64,000 bases of DNA from Pyrenophora tritici-repentis. Its lineage: Eukaryota; Ascomycota; Dothideomycetes; Pleosporales; Pleosporaceae. Location of the stretch: the NCBI RefSeq assembly GCF_003171515.1, contig NC_089394.1, positions 558,001 to 622,000 on the forward strand, written 5' to 3'. Made by a program: the position numbers and the translations under genes. The notes beneath the pieces were generated by a model that was given only the letters and a program-made list of their open reading frames with translations, had not been told where the DNA came from and did not search any database. The first letter of the stretch is position 1. Each line of letters begins with the position of its first letter. This document shows, piece after piece, positions 53,215 through 64,000 of this stretch.

Positions 53215-55209
53215 GACTGTCTGGTATTTTGTCAAGGCTATGGTATAACGAGAGTTTCTTGTCAGTGTTTGCAGCTTGGTTTATATGTACTCTGTTGGAT
53301 TCTGAAGATATATCTAGATGAGGAGCCACATGTACCGACGGAACAACCGTTCTGGCTGTAATACACCTACAAAAGATCATGGCGACCGCTTAAATCTGCA
53401 TATCATGTCCCTATTAGTTCATTGCTTGGGTCTTATCTCACCCCACATTAGGTTTGTGGGACATCTTGACGTGAAGAGCGCAAGTGCCGGGCTGCGTAGC
53501 CCAACGTTCATATGGGATTCTTCGGGCACATGGGAATTAATCTCCAAATCCCGGTAGCCCGTCAACATGGAAAGTCGTACTTTTCCCAGCCACGAGAGAA
53601 TCTGCATGGTGATTGTACATAGCCGTCCTTAGATGGACCCGCACCGTACACATGGGTGCTGAATATCTTGCGGGTATATCTCGAGTAGTTGTTGAGAAAA
53701 GTGTACTGAATTCAATCCAAGAACGGCATGTGATAGCAGCGATTAGGTCTGTTCTCTTTTTTCCTGGTCGATGGGCAATCAAGGTCTCGTGCAGTTCTAG
53801 TGCCTCTTGATCAGACAGAGTAAAGCGCTGAAATACTAATGTATGCAGGTTAATGTTTTCGAGATATCAGGCGGACACCGCAAGGCTTGTGTGCCTCATC
53901 GTCATCTTGTACTTGGCTGGAAAGTTGGCCCCACAGGCAGGTACCCTGCAGCGAGTAAATTGGCATGCGGGGCAATAACCATAGCCATAATGTCCTTTGT
54001 CCAAGCCTTCTTATTCGGAATATGCCCAAAAGGCGCTCGATTAATGTTCAAAGCGGTGCTAAACTTCAGGTGAAGGCACAGCGACTAGAGCTGTCAAAAA
54101 GATGTCCCTGCATTCGAGCACGTGCTTTCCTCAGTTGGTGTTTCGCACGTGGCGCGTGATGGCTACCTGACGGCTGATCGCGGAAGCTATCCTTCTCAAA
54201 GCTTGGTTGAGACGTATGTCGACATCTTCAAAGTCATTCTGGCAGCTAGGATGGTTGGTGATGGAAGCGTCCAAGTTTCGAGCAAGTGCTGATGGATCCA
54301 TCCTATTCGGGTAAGGTCGGCCCGTAGACACGTGTCAGACCAATCACCGAGCTCACCGCTTCAGCCACCTTCATCGCGATCTTCGATTACTGGGGTCTTA
54401 GCAGTAGTCGAAACCAATCGTGAGTATTGAGAGACTAGCATTCTGCTGCCAACATGCTGCGAGCGTGATGTCATGCGTTACGCGAGCATCGCGTGCTCCA
54501 CAATCGGCCCTAGGGTCAGTACACTGTGACTCCTATCGTACGGCTATGCTCGTAGTATTTCTTGGTATACTCCATACAACTGGCAGAGGGGCTCCTGTCT
54601 TAGACTGCTCGGTTATTTCCCCATAGCGGTGTGTTGTCTTGAGTGGATGACCTTGTCTTGTCTATCGGCCTTAAAGTCTCAACAGCCCACTTTCAAGGTT
54701 CTGTCTACCATTTCAAGTCTCCAACACATCTTTGCTTCCAAAATACTCGAATCTAGCAGAAATACCTATCATGATGCCTCATATCATCGCTGCTTTCCAG
54801 CAGTTCCTGCGCTGGGACAGTGAAAGCAGAAGAGAACTTGATGGAAAGACCCGCACAAGAACATTGAAAATTACAAGAGGTGGCACCGAAAGACAAGAGC
54901 AGGCAATATGGCACGCAGGCCATGCCAGGTGTACATCAGCATAGGGCGCTTGGTGTAAGATGGAGAGGTATGTCTGGAATATCCTCCTCGTTCACTTGTG
55001 CGCGAGAAACACATGAAAATGTTTCACCTTTCACTCTCACCATATATTGAGTATGAGCATGCGCAAATTAAAAACTTCATCTCTTCGTTGAAATCCTCAC
55101 AACAACACCCGCACCTCGCCATCGCCTCTGCCGCTGCCTCTAGATCTCGCAACACTCTGCGAAAAGCTATACTAATACACATTCTCAGTCACGCGCAGAC
55201 TCCTGCAGC
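53215..55209. other. Intergenic, about 2 kb, possible relic coding
   Basis: No intact gene. On the minus strand two short segments look protein-like but are not joined by a convincing model: 54131-54298 (MDPSALARNLDASITNHPSC) and 53537-53782 (IAAITCRSWIEFSTLFSTTT). They may be remains of a decayed gene. Confidence 0.3.
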
Positions 55210-55902
55210 ATGTACCAGAACCCGTGCCCTGACCTTGGTCAGCAGGGCCAGGACGACTTCAACATCCCCAAAGGCTCTGAGACCAACATCCCAAACAACC
55301 ACGAGGAGGTCGTCAGTACACCCCTGGCGACACTCCACTGCTTCGAAGACGGACTCAGGAGCCAACTTACTGCCGAAGAAAACTTCGTCAACTACCACAA
55401 CCTGCCAACTGGCGACTACAGAACCGTCACAGCAGTCCCCACATGCGTCAATACTGCAGCTTCGCAGGATCCAGAGGACGATCCCTACCACGTCCCAAAC
55501 ATCTTCGACCTCAGCGAGCCACAAGAAGAAGCCGAGGAAGAGGTTACTCTCGAGTTCGATCCACCGCTCACCCACTATGCCGAGCTGAGAGGCGATCTTC
55601 CTCTTGGATACGTCTGGCTTCCACCGAGTTCTCCCGAGCCCATGCCGTGCGAGGCTACACCTGAGCAAGAAGTGGCTGCGCCTGTCACTCCAGAGAACCA
55701 GACCAGTGTCATGGCTAGTGGAAAGATCAAAAACAGGAAGAAAGTCAAGTCTGGGAAGCCCGAAGTGAGGAAGAAGAGGCAGAAGCGGGAGACGACTGCA
55801 GAGTACCAGAAGCGCTTCACTAGCCCGTTATCTGAGGAGTTGTCTGATGCGCCCGATGGTCTCTTGCCAATTGAGACAAGGAGAAAGCTGTTTCAAGACT
55901 AA
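55210..55902 (+). CDS. Unknown protein, acidic middle and basic NLS-like C-terminus
   Basis: A single-exon ORF of 230 aa, MYQNPCPDLGQQGQDDFNIP at the start. Residues 85-125 are strongly acidic (EPQEEAEEEVTLEFDPPL). Residues 165-195 are strongly basic (KIKNRKKVKSGKPEVRKKRQ), likely a nuclear localisation signal, followed by TTAEYQKRFTSPLSEELSDA. No domain recognised; the charge layout suggests a nuclear protein or transcription-related factor, which is inference only. A CTGCAG directly before the ATG resembles a splice acceptor, so a 5' intron in the leader is possible. It is convergent with the oxidoreductase gene, 135 bp apart. Confidence 0.7.
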   Translation: MYQNPCPDLGQQGQDDFNIPKGSETNIPNNHEEVVSTPLATLHCFEDGLRSQLTAEENFVNYHNLPTGDYRTVTAVPTCVNTAASQDPEDDPYHVPNIFDLSEPQEEAEEEVTLEFDPPLTHYAELRGDLPLGYVWLPPSSPEPMPCEATPEQEVAAPVTPENQTSVMASGKIKNRKKVKSGKPEVRKKRQKRETTAEYQKRFTSPLSEELSDAPDGLLPIETRRKLFQD

Positions 55903-56037
55903 TGGGTAGGAGTGGTAGATTAGACGGGTGGAAAGAACATGACTTGATGACTGGATGATTGAAATGGCTGAATGACCGATAATAAAGGAGGAAAGATGAT
56001 GATCTTCTATGTACAGTAACCCTAATGGAACTCATGA

Positions 56038-57679
56038 CTATAGCTCCTTCTTCCCACTCGCCTTCAGTGCCGCGCTGCCTTCTCTCTTCACACCAACCAG
56101 ACCCTCTAGCACGGTGATCCACATCTGCACCAGAAGAACCACCACTCTGACCACGTTATCTTTCCACTCCAGCTCTGGCTTTCTACCTCGCATGAACTTG
56201 GCGTCTACAACATCCCAACCTGCACTCCCTCCAAGTTTCTCTCCAACTTGCAGCCCGCTCCGACATCCATCCTCGTGGAACCCGTATCCCGTCCAAGCAC
56301 CGGCATACCAGATGCCTTGCTTGCCTTGGATCTCTGGGAGTCGGTCTTGGGCGAACACCATCCGGGAGTTATACAGGGGATGCCTGTACTGATATGTTGC
56401 TTGAGTCAAAGACGGAGATGGTGGATGAGGGGGATTGAGGGTCACGAGGACGGAGGAGAAGGTGTCGCGGGGGATGTGTTGAAGCGTGTTCATGTCGTAG
56501 GTTAAGCAAACAGTTTCAAGTGTGCCTGCGGACGTTGTGAGATTTGCATTTTTTGGTGTTGAAGCCTTCGAAGTAGTGAGGTAGTTCCATGCGGACCAGG
56601 CGGTGCGGCGTGTGGGCATGAGCTAGAACTTGTTAGTGGCTTTTGATCACGATCCAAGATTAGGGATCTTACCGAGAGATCTGAATGTAGATATGCTGTG
56701 TTTGGCGTTGTTTCGAATGAATCAAGAATCTCCTTCTCTTGCTCCGTTGCCTCATCGCCCAATATCCACCTCGCTTGATCGCCATGGCAAGCAAACACGA
56801 CCTCATCAAAGGTTTCTGTCTGACCCTCTCCCCGGCCACCCAACTTGAGCTCAACTTTACCGCCCTTCCTCTTCACAGCCAGCACGGGAGTCCCGAGATG
56901 ACCTTGGCAGTTCCCTGCTAGCTCTAGCACGGCATCGATGTATTTGATGGCACCACCTTGGACAGTCAACCACGGGGGTCGCTCAGCGATCGTGCTGAGT
57001 AGATGGTGATTCCACATGAAGCGTACCAGTGTCAGGGCTGGAAATTCGAGGGCACATTTGTCTGCGCCGGTACTCCATACACACGCCGTCATGGGAATCA
57101 AGTAATCATCTCTGAAAGCATCTGAATAGCCCTTCAACTCCAAGTACTCACCAATGCTCATCTCCGTAGCGGCGACAGCATCTAGGGAACCTGGGGGAAT
57201 AGACAAGAGATCCAGGGCAAATTGGTTGAAGCGTACGATGTCGAATATCATGCGCCAGAATGAAGGCTTCAGGGCGTTGGCGGGCTGAGCGAAGAGCGTG
57301 CTGCCTGATGTACCCGACCATTCAAAAGCGCCGGCATCGCGAGAGACACCGAAAGTCATTTCTGAATCCACAGTCTTCACCCCGAGAGCCGCGAGGAATT
57401 TAATAAAGTTCGCTGACGATTGTTAGTGTTGATGTAGCTACATGGCTAGAGAGGGCACGGACGATATGTCGCGGTGTTGAGCACAATGAAGCCCGTATCT
57501 ACGGGCGTGGTCTTGCCATTGTGTGTCCATGTCACAGTATTCGTATGGCCACCAAGACGTTCTTCTTTTTCGAAAAGATGGACCTCATGCTGTGTGTTGC
57601 GAAGCGCATAGAGGGCGCTCAGACCAGATATGCCGCTACCGACAATGGCTATGCGCTTCTTCTCTGTCGTGTTGCTCAT
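56038..57679 (-). CDS. FAD-dependent oxidoreductase, flavin amine oxidase-like (3 exons)
   Basis: Exons: 57463-57679, 56673-57412 and 56038-56622, two 50-bp introns, giving 1,542 nt and 513 aa. The N-terminal Rossmann motif is complete (RIAIVGSGISGLSALYAL, residues about 9-26), followed by the acidic HLFEKEERLGGHTNT that binds the FAD ribose, and DTGFIVLNTATYPNF. Mid-protein marks are YLIPMTACVWSTG and PPWLTVQGGAIKYIDAV; the C-terminal FAD-binding part is IWYAGAWTGYGFHEDGCRSG. A hydrophobic helix near the end (VVVLLVQMWITVLEGLVG) may anchor it to a membrane. This group resembles bacterial oxidoreductases found with cyclopropane fatty-acid synthases; the substrate of the fungal protein is unknown. 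The first intron uses a weaker GTCCGT donor. Confidence 0.88.
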
Positions 57680-58485
57680 GGCGGGCTAGCGTAACGGTGT
57701 GGCGAATATACAGACAGGCTGGTAGCGAATGCTAATTGGATGCACGAAGGTGACGAAAGGTTATGCGAAGACAAGAATCAAATTTGGAGGATTCAAGAGT
57801 CATGAGGTCATCGAATCGGAACGATTTGCGTTGCAGGTACATGACTAGTGCCTACGGAGGGATTCAACGCGCTCATTCTTCCGTTCGAGTATACAATCAT
57901 TGCGAGCCCGCCTAAATGTTATATGCGAAGTTGCCAAAGGGCTCCGCAGAAATTGGGTAATATTGGCTTCAGTTTTGTTGTGGATGCCCCTTGGTCAGAG
58001 CATCGCAGATCTTGCTACCCACAGACTCCACCCGTGCAAATGGCAGAATGCATCTGGCCCTTCCGTTCAATTTCCATCTGGAGTACGTGAGGCAATGAAA
58101 GTTGCAATATGATTGCGGCGCACCGATGTCAGATATAGTAGTGTGAAGAGCGCAATGGCATCAGCACAGATAGATCCATGAGACTCTAGATGCCCTAGGC
58201 CCTCGTGCTCATCTGCTAATCCCGGGCTGATACGCCGAAGAGAGTCTGTATGGGACCTGAAGCTCGCGGAGTTCCAGACAATTCGGCCGGGATGACAGTA
58301 CTTAGCGCACGTGACACAACAGGGCTGACCTTGGCAAATGCGTAATGCGCTTCAGTAACTCCGGACTCTGTACTGTACACCAACACTCCATTTGCGAACA
58401 CGTCCACGCACGACTCTATTCACACCCAAAGTACAATAGCAGCATATAAAACCATTCCATACCATCTCGAGCAAATACCACCATC
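57680..58485. other. Divergent intergenic region, oxidoreductase / VTI1
   Basis: 806 bp shared by two divergent genes. AGCATATAAAACC at 58441-58453 is a TATA-like element about 40 nt upstream of the VTI1 ATG. No gene seen. Confidence 0.5.
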
Positions 58486-59385
58486 ATGTCCAACCTCATC
58501 GACGCAGATGCAGGCACCGAGCGCTTCGGCGGCTACGAAGCCGAGCTCAAGCTGGTCCAGGCCGATCTCAGCCAGCAAATAGAGCAGATCAAAGAGACGA
58601 CGGGAGAGCCCAGGAAAGCCGCGATTAGCAGGGCAGAGCGAGCGCTGGAGGAGGCCGAAGAGCTGGTGAGTTGGAGCCTAAACAACGCATGTCGCGCATG
58701 CGCAATGCGACCACCAACACAGCACCCCGAATGACATATGACCAAAAACATAATTCTAATAAAAGTGCCCGACAGATTGGCCAAATGCGCATCGAAAAAT
58801 CAAACATCCCCGCCAACCTGAAATCCAAATACAATGCGCGCTTCCGCAACTTTGAGCACGACATCGACACCACCAAGCGCAAGCTAGAAACCTACACCTC
58901 GGATCGCTCCAAACTCTTTGGTGACCGCTACACCGACAACCCAGAGGGAGGCGACGCCCAGCTCGAGCAGCGCCAACAACTTCTCTCAGGAACCGATCGC
59001 TTGAACAGGTCCAGTGGAAGGCTGAGGGAGAGCCAGAGAATTGCGCTTGAGACGGAGCAGATTGGTGCTAATACATTGGGTGATCTGCACAGACAGCGGG
59101 AGCAGATTGTGAACACAAGAGAGAGGTTGCTGGAAAGCGAGACCTATACTGATCGGAGTATCAAGACGTTGAGGGGCATGGCGAGACGGTACGTACACCC
59201 GCTACTCCATCATACCCCCACTCGAGTTGATGCCGAGTTGTAGCTGGATGCCCTTTTGAATTGACCCACGAACCATGTGCTGACGAAATTGACCCAGGAT
59301 GGCTACAAACCGCATCATTACCATTGCCATAATCACCGTCTTGGTCTTGCTCATCATGGCCGTCATCTACAGCAAGTTTAGATGA
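58486..59385 (+). CDS. VTI1: v-SNARE Vti1 (3 exons)
   Basis: A Qb-SNARE for Golgi-to-endosome, vacuolar and retrograde Golgi fusion. Exons: 58486-58665, 58776-59188 and 59298-59385, giving 681 nt and 226 aa; introns 110 and 109 bp, about twice the local norm. The N-terminal three-helix domain includes GYEAELKLVQADLSQQIEQI and AISRAERALEEAEEL, then IGQMRIEKSNIPANLKSKYN. The SNARE motif (about 135-195) has the zero-layer Gln in LHRQREQIVNTRERLLESE. A single C-terminal membrane anchor follows (RIITIAIITVLVLLIMAVIY) with a four-residue lumenal tail, as in the family. The last exon encodes almost only the anchor. Confidence 0.95.
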
Positions 59386-60113
59386 TTGTTTGTTCACTAC
59401 TACGAGAAGCGTTTTCCCCGTTTGGCGTCTGGAGCTTCACAACACGTTATACGAGTACACTTGGGGTTCTTATAGATTTAATCATTGAATCAGTCTTATC
59501 TTTGTTCATCTCGTTCGTTCTCGCGCGATACCCTGTTTTGACTCTCACCAGTGATGTAACATGCGTATGGGACTGAAAACTGTGTGTGTATGCATATCTA
59601 TTCATTGAAACGAGACGCCATCGTCTTCTGATATCATCTGTATATGCCATATCCCCCACCATCTCAGTTTTTCCAGCATTCTATCCCCTATCCCAACCCC
59701 ACTGTATAAACACTAAGCACTAAGCATTAAATTCTTATAACCAACCAACCCCCTCTTTGCGCCCTGACAAACGCCATGAAAATAAAACATTAACCACTCC
59801 CCCGACCCCGACCACAACTATAGTAGTCAAGAGGAAGGAAAGGAGCGGTGAGTGAGTCCAGCTAAGAGAAGGAAAAAACAATCCAGCCATTTTGGTAAAG
59901 GAGAAAGGAAAGGAAGAGAGACAAAGCTCAATCGACGATGAACAAGAGTAAACAAACAACACGGCGTAACCCAAAGAAAAAGCAGAGAACCCCACAAGAT
60001 CGATCGGGAGATGGGAAAAAGAAAAAGATCCGCAGAGAGAGAAACAAGAGAAACGACGAGTACAAAACAAGACCAAAAAAAAAAGAGAAGACGCCGGAAA
60101 AAAAAAGACAAAA
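59386..60113. other. VTI1 3' flank and polypurine tract
   Basis: 728 bp. From about 59828 to 60113 the plus strand is purine-rich with long A/G runs (AAGAAAAAGAT, GAGAGAGAAACAAGAG). Open frames across it (for example a Phe/Ser/Leu-rich one on the minus strand) are compositional artefacts. Confidence 0.5.
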
Positions 60114-60114
60114 A
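60098..60114 (-). terminator. Pol III T-run terminator of the 5S gene
   Basis: On the minus strand T5 (60110-60114) is followed by GTC and then T9 (60098-60106), directly after the 5S 3' end. This is a strong RNA polymerase III stop with a backup. Confidence 0.85.
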
Positions 60115-60232
60115 CATACAACAGCGGGGATTCGCTAGTGGTCACCCACCTAACTACTAATCCGCCGGTACACTGGTTAACTAGGGCTGAGCGGACGGGA
60201 AGCCGTGTTCTCAGTGTCCTATGGTCGTATGT
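60114..60232 (-). rRNA. 5S ribosomal RNA
   Basis: The minus strand reads ACATACGACCATAGGACACT at 60232 through the conserved middle (CGGCTTCCCGTCCGCTCAGC) and TTAGTAGTTAGGTGGGTGAC to TGTTGTATGT at the 3' end, 119 nt. The first six bases pair with the last six (ACATAC with GTATGT), forming helix I. The internal control region typical of pol III 5S genes is present. A T-run terminator follows. A single 5S gene lying alone between protein genes is the usual arrangement in filamentous ascomycetes, unlike yeast rDNA-linked 5S. Confidence 0.95.
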
Positions 60233-60572
60233 GAAAGATTTGTTCCGGTGTTTTGATTATTACCGTGGTGTTGATTGCGTATACATGCTGTGTGCACGTG
60301 CTTTCAGCTGGTGGGGCGAAGCTTGGTGTACGGAGTATACCGCCGGTTGCGTCGTGTCCAGTCGCATCACTTGGCGCAGGGTGATTTTTTTTTCTTGTTA
60401 AGGAGCGACGTCTTGCTTGTGTGTGTGCGCGCGTTTTTACCAGTCGAGCAGCCCGGTGGTCGTAATGCGCGTTGCCGTTTGATGGGGTAGTCGTATGGTC
60501 GTATCACGTTGCATGTCGTGTTTTGTCGTTGAAGCGGGGGGCGAACTTTCTTACTCTCTTACTGCTGGGCTC
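60233..60572. other. Intergenic, 5S upstream flank
   Basis: 340 bp between the 5S gene and the stop of the rhodopsin-domain gene, presumably the 3' UTR of that gene. T/G-rich; nothing else seen. Confidence 0.45.
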
Positions 60573-62320
60573 TTATATGGTGAGGTAGACTGTGCAATCC
60601 TGGAATTCATCACCGATCTTGGGGATGGAACCGACCGGGAAGGGTGTCTTGGGTAACACTTTGTCAAAGCCTGGGGTCCGTGGCCGCATCGATGCATTGC
60701 TGGGTTGGCGCCTGTGTAAGGACAGTCCTAGAGGAGATACCGCGCGCGGTGGTGGAGGGAAAGCTGGGCTGGGGCTGAAAGCCGTCACTGGAGACATGCG
60801 AAGAGGATCAAGCCTGCCATGGGAGTGCATAGTTGACCTCGATTGTGTTGTTGTGGTTGCAGTGCTTTGTATCGAGCTATTACTGGGGTTGCGGGAGTGA
60901 CCGGGGAGACTGTGTAAGCGGAGTAGTGACGGACGGACGGGCGTGATAGGTACAACTCCGCTTGTGGCGCGAGTTAGGGTGGGCTTGAGAGGTTGAAGAG
61001 TAAAGTCGCCTTGTACAGAGTCGGCCCTAGTGGCTGTGTTCGGTCGGCGAATCTCCGAGAAGCCTGTATGCGTTCGCGCGGTGCTCGGTCTCGTGCTATA
61101 GGTGGTGACGGGTCGGGTGGTAGGCCGAGCGCTGGTTTGCGGCTTCTGTCCGGCCTTTGTGCGTTCAATGTCGAGAACTTGGAAGCTACTCAATTGAGCT
61201 GCCGACGAGAAGTATTGTGGCATCAGCAGCGCAAACAGAGGTCGCATGGCTGGCAAGCAAGCACAGATAATCGCCACGTTGACTTCCACTGCGGACAATG
61301 TCGCGTGGTCTGGGTTGTCGAAAGGAACGTCAGTCGAGTTGGCGATAGTGTCCAAGCTGTAGAGGCGGACGATGGAGACCAAAGTGACACTGTAGATGAG
61401 TCAGTATATTCTTTCGTCTATGGTGAACGTTGTTGACATACCATGCACCCAGCCCAAACATCGCAAACAAAGCCTTCTTCTGTGCTTTGGCAATCTGTAA
61501 GGTTCGAACAACGAACAAGGGCAGGAGGAAGATGATGACATCTTGGATGATATTTACACCAGCGTTCACAACCCATAGGATGAGCTGGTTCATGCAGCGT
61601 CCCTTATGGACTGACTTGTCCCACGAGTAGGCGACAGGGGTGCATATGAGAATGCTTGAGAGAATCGTCCAGGTTCCCCATGCTACCACAAAGCCCAAAA
61701 CAGAAAGGCAGGCCTTGCGAAAGCACCTGAGGGGAAAAATCCTGAGATACTGAACGAGGATAGCGACCTTCGTGACGGTAAGTGCAAGGTTGTAGACCCA
61801 AACACCAGCCCAAAAAGCCTACACGGTCGTCAGCATGATATTGCATAGCATGAGGTGAAGGCAGGTTCCACCGGAATGCAGGCTGCGTGTCTCCACTAAG
61901 CTAAAACTTGAAAATTCGACGACGTTTCGTTCCGAAGATATACAATGCGTTTCTTGAGACTCCATCCGGGTAAAACAGAGAAAGGTAGGAGCTGGCTGAG
62001 ACTTACCTTGAGTATGACATCCAGCTGGCTGGGCAGAAGGTTTGCGGCATGCATCCCCAGTCCATTCATTACTTGCGCAGCCGTTTGTATAGAGAGCGCT
62101 ATCGACAGTACCTATCATGTTGTTAGCAGGAGAGCGCATAAGACAAATTTGTGCTGCTTACCATGGCTATCACGATGCATAGATCTTCCAGCCCGGCTGA
62201 CCTCGATATCACCAGCCGTGTAAATAAACGCAGAAATACAATCATGCCAGAAACGAGTGTAAAAGCAAGAACGATAGTATTAACCCGGACACCAGCGGGC
62301 GTGGAATTATCTTGCTCCAT
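60573..62320 (-). CDS. Fungal rhodopsin-domain (Pth11-like, no CFEM) integral membrane protein (4 exons)
   Basis: Exons: 62162-62320, 62007-62111, 61442-61818 and 60573-61389, giving 1,458 nt and 485 aa; introns 50, 188 and 52 bp. Seven hydrophobic segments can be placed, including TIVLAFTLVSGMIVFLRLFT, AFWAGVWVYNLALTVTKVAI, GFVVAWGTWTILSSILICTP, LWVVNAGVNIIQDVIIFLLP and VEVNVAIICACLPAMRPLFA. Family marks are the YLRIFP segment, the WDKSVHKGRCMNQ loop with a conserved Cys, and DIPFDN-like DVPFDNPDHA before the last helix. There is no N-terminal CFEM domain. The cytosolic tail of about 215 residues is Ser/Thr/Pro/Arg-rich and probably phosphorylated. Relatives are orphan GPCR-like proteins, some needed for surface sensing; ligand unknown. 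Confidence 0.88.
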
Positions 62321-64000
62321 AATGGCTGTGGTATTAGAATGACGTCTGAGTAAGATGGAAAACAGAAGAGCCCCGAAAGAGAACGCCACGCATGCTCAAT
62401 TGTCCATAACGGCTTCTCCGGGGATGTTGATGGATTACAGTGATCGCAGCAGATGGAAACAGAATCACGAAGCGGCGTTGATCGTGTAATACGGAACAAA
62501 ATGAGCCTAGTAGGGGCGATGGCTTGGGGGTTGTTGCAAAAGAGATTGTCAGTGATTGGCAGAAGACTCCAAACAGCAGCAAACCCCGACCGACTTCGAA
62601 GTGAGACGCAGGCTCCAGACAGTCGTGCTGAATGTGGAAGTGCGGAGCGACCCAGACTGAAATAGCTTCCAACACCACGAGCACCTACCCCCAGAACGGT
62701 CGTCTCATGCGTGACGATAGTTGCGGTATGCAGATCAAATAATGCATGGACCCAATGCTGCCTTGAGGGGCGAGCCATCCGCCACATTCGGCCGCCAGGC
62801 TGCTGTAATGGTGAAAAGAAGGGGGGTATAATGTCGCAACTATACCCCTAGGGTAGACTCGTGGCAGCCACCGTCGAGAAGAGACAAGGTAAGGTTAGTC
62901 CTCGCTTAGCATGACCGATACGGCACAGGACGGGACTGCTGGTGTCGCATGTCACCACTAGGTGCCGCTTTTGACAGTTATGTTTCGACGACCTGAGGGT
63001 GTGAAGCACCTGGGTACTGCGTGACCGGCAACCACTTCACAATCTGGCGATCAATTCGTATGCAGCAGTGGTCGTAGCGTGTCGCCGTGCGCGTACCTGC
63101 ATCTTTTCTTTGGAGGGTGGCAGTTTGGGGCGGGATGGCGCAAGACTAAGGACCCTGCTGCAGATCTAGCCGAACGCAGACCGTGCACTGAAACCTTGGT
63201 GTATTTCTTACGAGTCTGAAACGACCCCAAGCAGACCGCTGCCGGATAAGCTTTGCCTTTGCACGCCTCTTGGAATTCTGTTCTCGGTACCTTTGATAAT
63301 GGCTATATTGCTCCACATATGGTTCTGTCCACCATAGTACCATGGAGAGCCTATTCAAGCAGGTAGTCTCAACGTCTGTCCTGCATGTCCGAGCTGCAAG
63401 CCACTCGGGATATATAACAGACCGGTACCTGCCGGCATAATTGGCTGATTGAGTTTTGTAAGCTGCAAACCTTCTTCGTGTGTAAGATTGGCTGGACTCG
63501 TCTACTCGTAGCGTGACATTGTGGACTGGATATTTTTGTGATGGACGAAATCAATGCCATTATGGAGGTGGGTCGGCGCTTGATCGAGCATGAAGCCGAG
63601 TCACTAGAGTGATGCTGATCGCTGTGTAAAAATGCAATTCCTGTGTGGCGTCAAATGCAACATGACGACAGTTGGCAAACAGAACGAGACATGGATATGC
63701 CGTAGCCAGGGGCATTGCTAAGAGGTGGCGCAGTTGGGCTTGGTGTTTCGAAAACTGGATGGCCAACGGCTTGAACCCCCGGCAAGGCTGGGGTTTATCA
63801 TATAATCAGGCTTGGTTCTTCAAATCCGTAACACTCTGAACAATGGCCTGTCAGGCAAGACGGCACGGGAGGCCACGGTATATGCTCACTTCCAATAAGG
63901 TTATGCGTCGTCGGCAGAGTTGCATGTTTTGCAAGATTCGACGAGCCCGTTCTGGGCTGGCAAGGCAGACGATCGCCACGATATTCATGACACCTTAATG
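62321..64000. other. Intergenic to window end
   Basis: About 1.7 kb beyond the rhodopsin-domain gene. It holds the promoter of that gene. No ORF of coding character, RNA gene or repeat is seen, though a gene may start beyond 64000. Confidence 0.45.

Noticed and set aside
59735..60145. 136-codon Phe/Ser/Leu-rich minus-strand ORF resembling a membrane protein
   Set aside because: An artefact of the polypurine tract; hydrophobicity follows from T/C-rich codons, and it overlaps the 5S gene.
1..64000. Secondary-metabolite cluster, CRISPR array or prophage-like system
   Set aside because: No backbone synthase, repeat-spacer array or phage gene is present; the window is a eukaryotic chromosome segment with mostly housekeeping genes.

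Overview
The window is nuclear DNA of a filamentous ascomycete. Genes are split by short introns (41 to 80 bp for most) with GTRNGT donors, CTRAC-type branch sites and YAG acceptors. Housekeeping genes are single copy, and a lone 5S rRNA gene lies between protein genes, as is usual in Pezizomycotina. The gene content (a DUF1996 secreted protein, a fungal rhodopsin-domain membrane protein, a small cysteine-rich secreted protein, and a Fot/Pot-type Tc1-mariner element) fits a Dothideomycete, probably Pleosporales. That placement is an inference from gene style, not a database result. Exon boundaries below were worked out by hand. For every fully spliced model the summed exon length is a multiple of three, except where a frameshift is reported.

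Layout. 1-7.3 kb: mitochondrial ribosomal protein bL28 (cut by the window edge), an F-box-like protein, mannose-6-phosphate isomerase, and a divergent GT34 mannosyltransferase. 7.6-11.8 kb: the mitochondrial GTPase Gep3 and mitochondrial aspartate aminotransferase share a 326-bp promoter; the aminotransferase carries an apparent 3-nt microexon. 14-20.6 kb: the phosphorelay protein Ypd1, a 2H-phosphoesterase (AKAP7-like) protein, a coiled-coil protein whose frame breaks at a G8/C8 run, and an unknown basic protein. 22.8-30.1 kb: RPL32, DCN1 and POL12, all on the minus strand. DCN1 has a 1,739-bp intron that contains a complete 393-codon gene on the same strand. 30.25-32.36 kb: an intact Tc1-mariner element with TA duplication and 50/51-bp terminal inverted repeats sits in the short divergent promoter between POL12 and a PDR16-like lipid-transfer gene. 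34.1-37.8 kb: cohesin SCC3. 39.5-42 kb: two convergent secreted-protein genes, a 632-aa cell-surface type and a 63-aa eight-cysteine effector-like protein, followed by a tandem-repeat intergenic stretch. 43.4-45.9 kb: a small two-exon gene and an RGS/transmembrane Rax1-like gene. 45.9-55.2 kb: gene-poor, holding only an ambiguous open region at 50.3-51.3 kb and a DUF1996 secreted protein. 55.2-62.3 kb: an unknown acidic/basic protein, an FAD oxidoreductase, the SNARE VTI1, a 5S rRNA gene, and a rhodopsin-domain (Pth11-like) membrane protein. 62.3-64 kb: no gene seen.

Most genes are housekeeping and functionally independent. Plausible local pairings are mannose metabolism (isomerase and mannosyltransferase, head to head), mitochondrial proteins (Gep3 and aspartate aminotransferase, head to head), and chromosome biology (POL12 and SCC3 in the same block). 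The most unusual architecture is the nested gene inside DCN1, whose stop codon overlaps the putative branch-point motif of the host intron.
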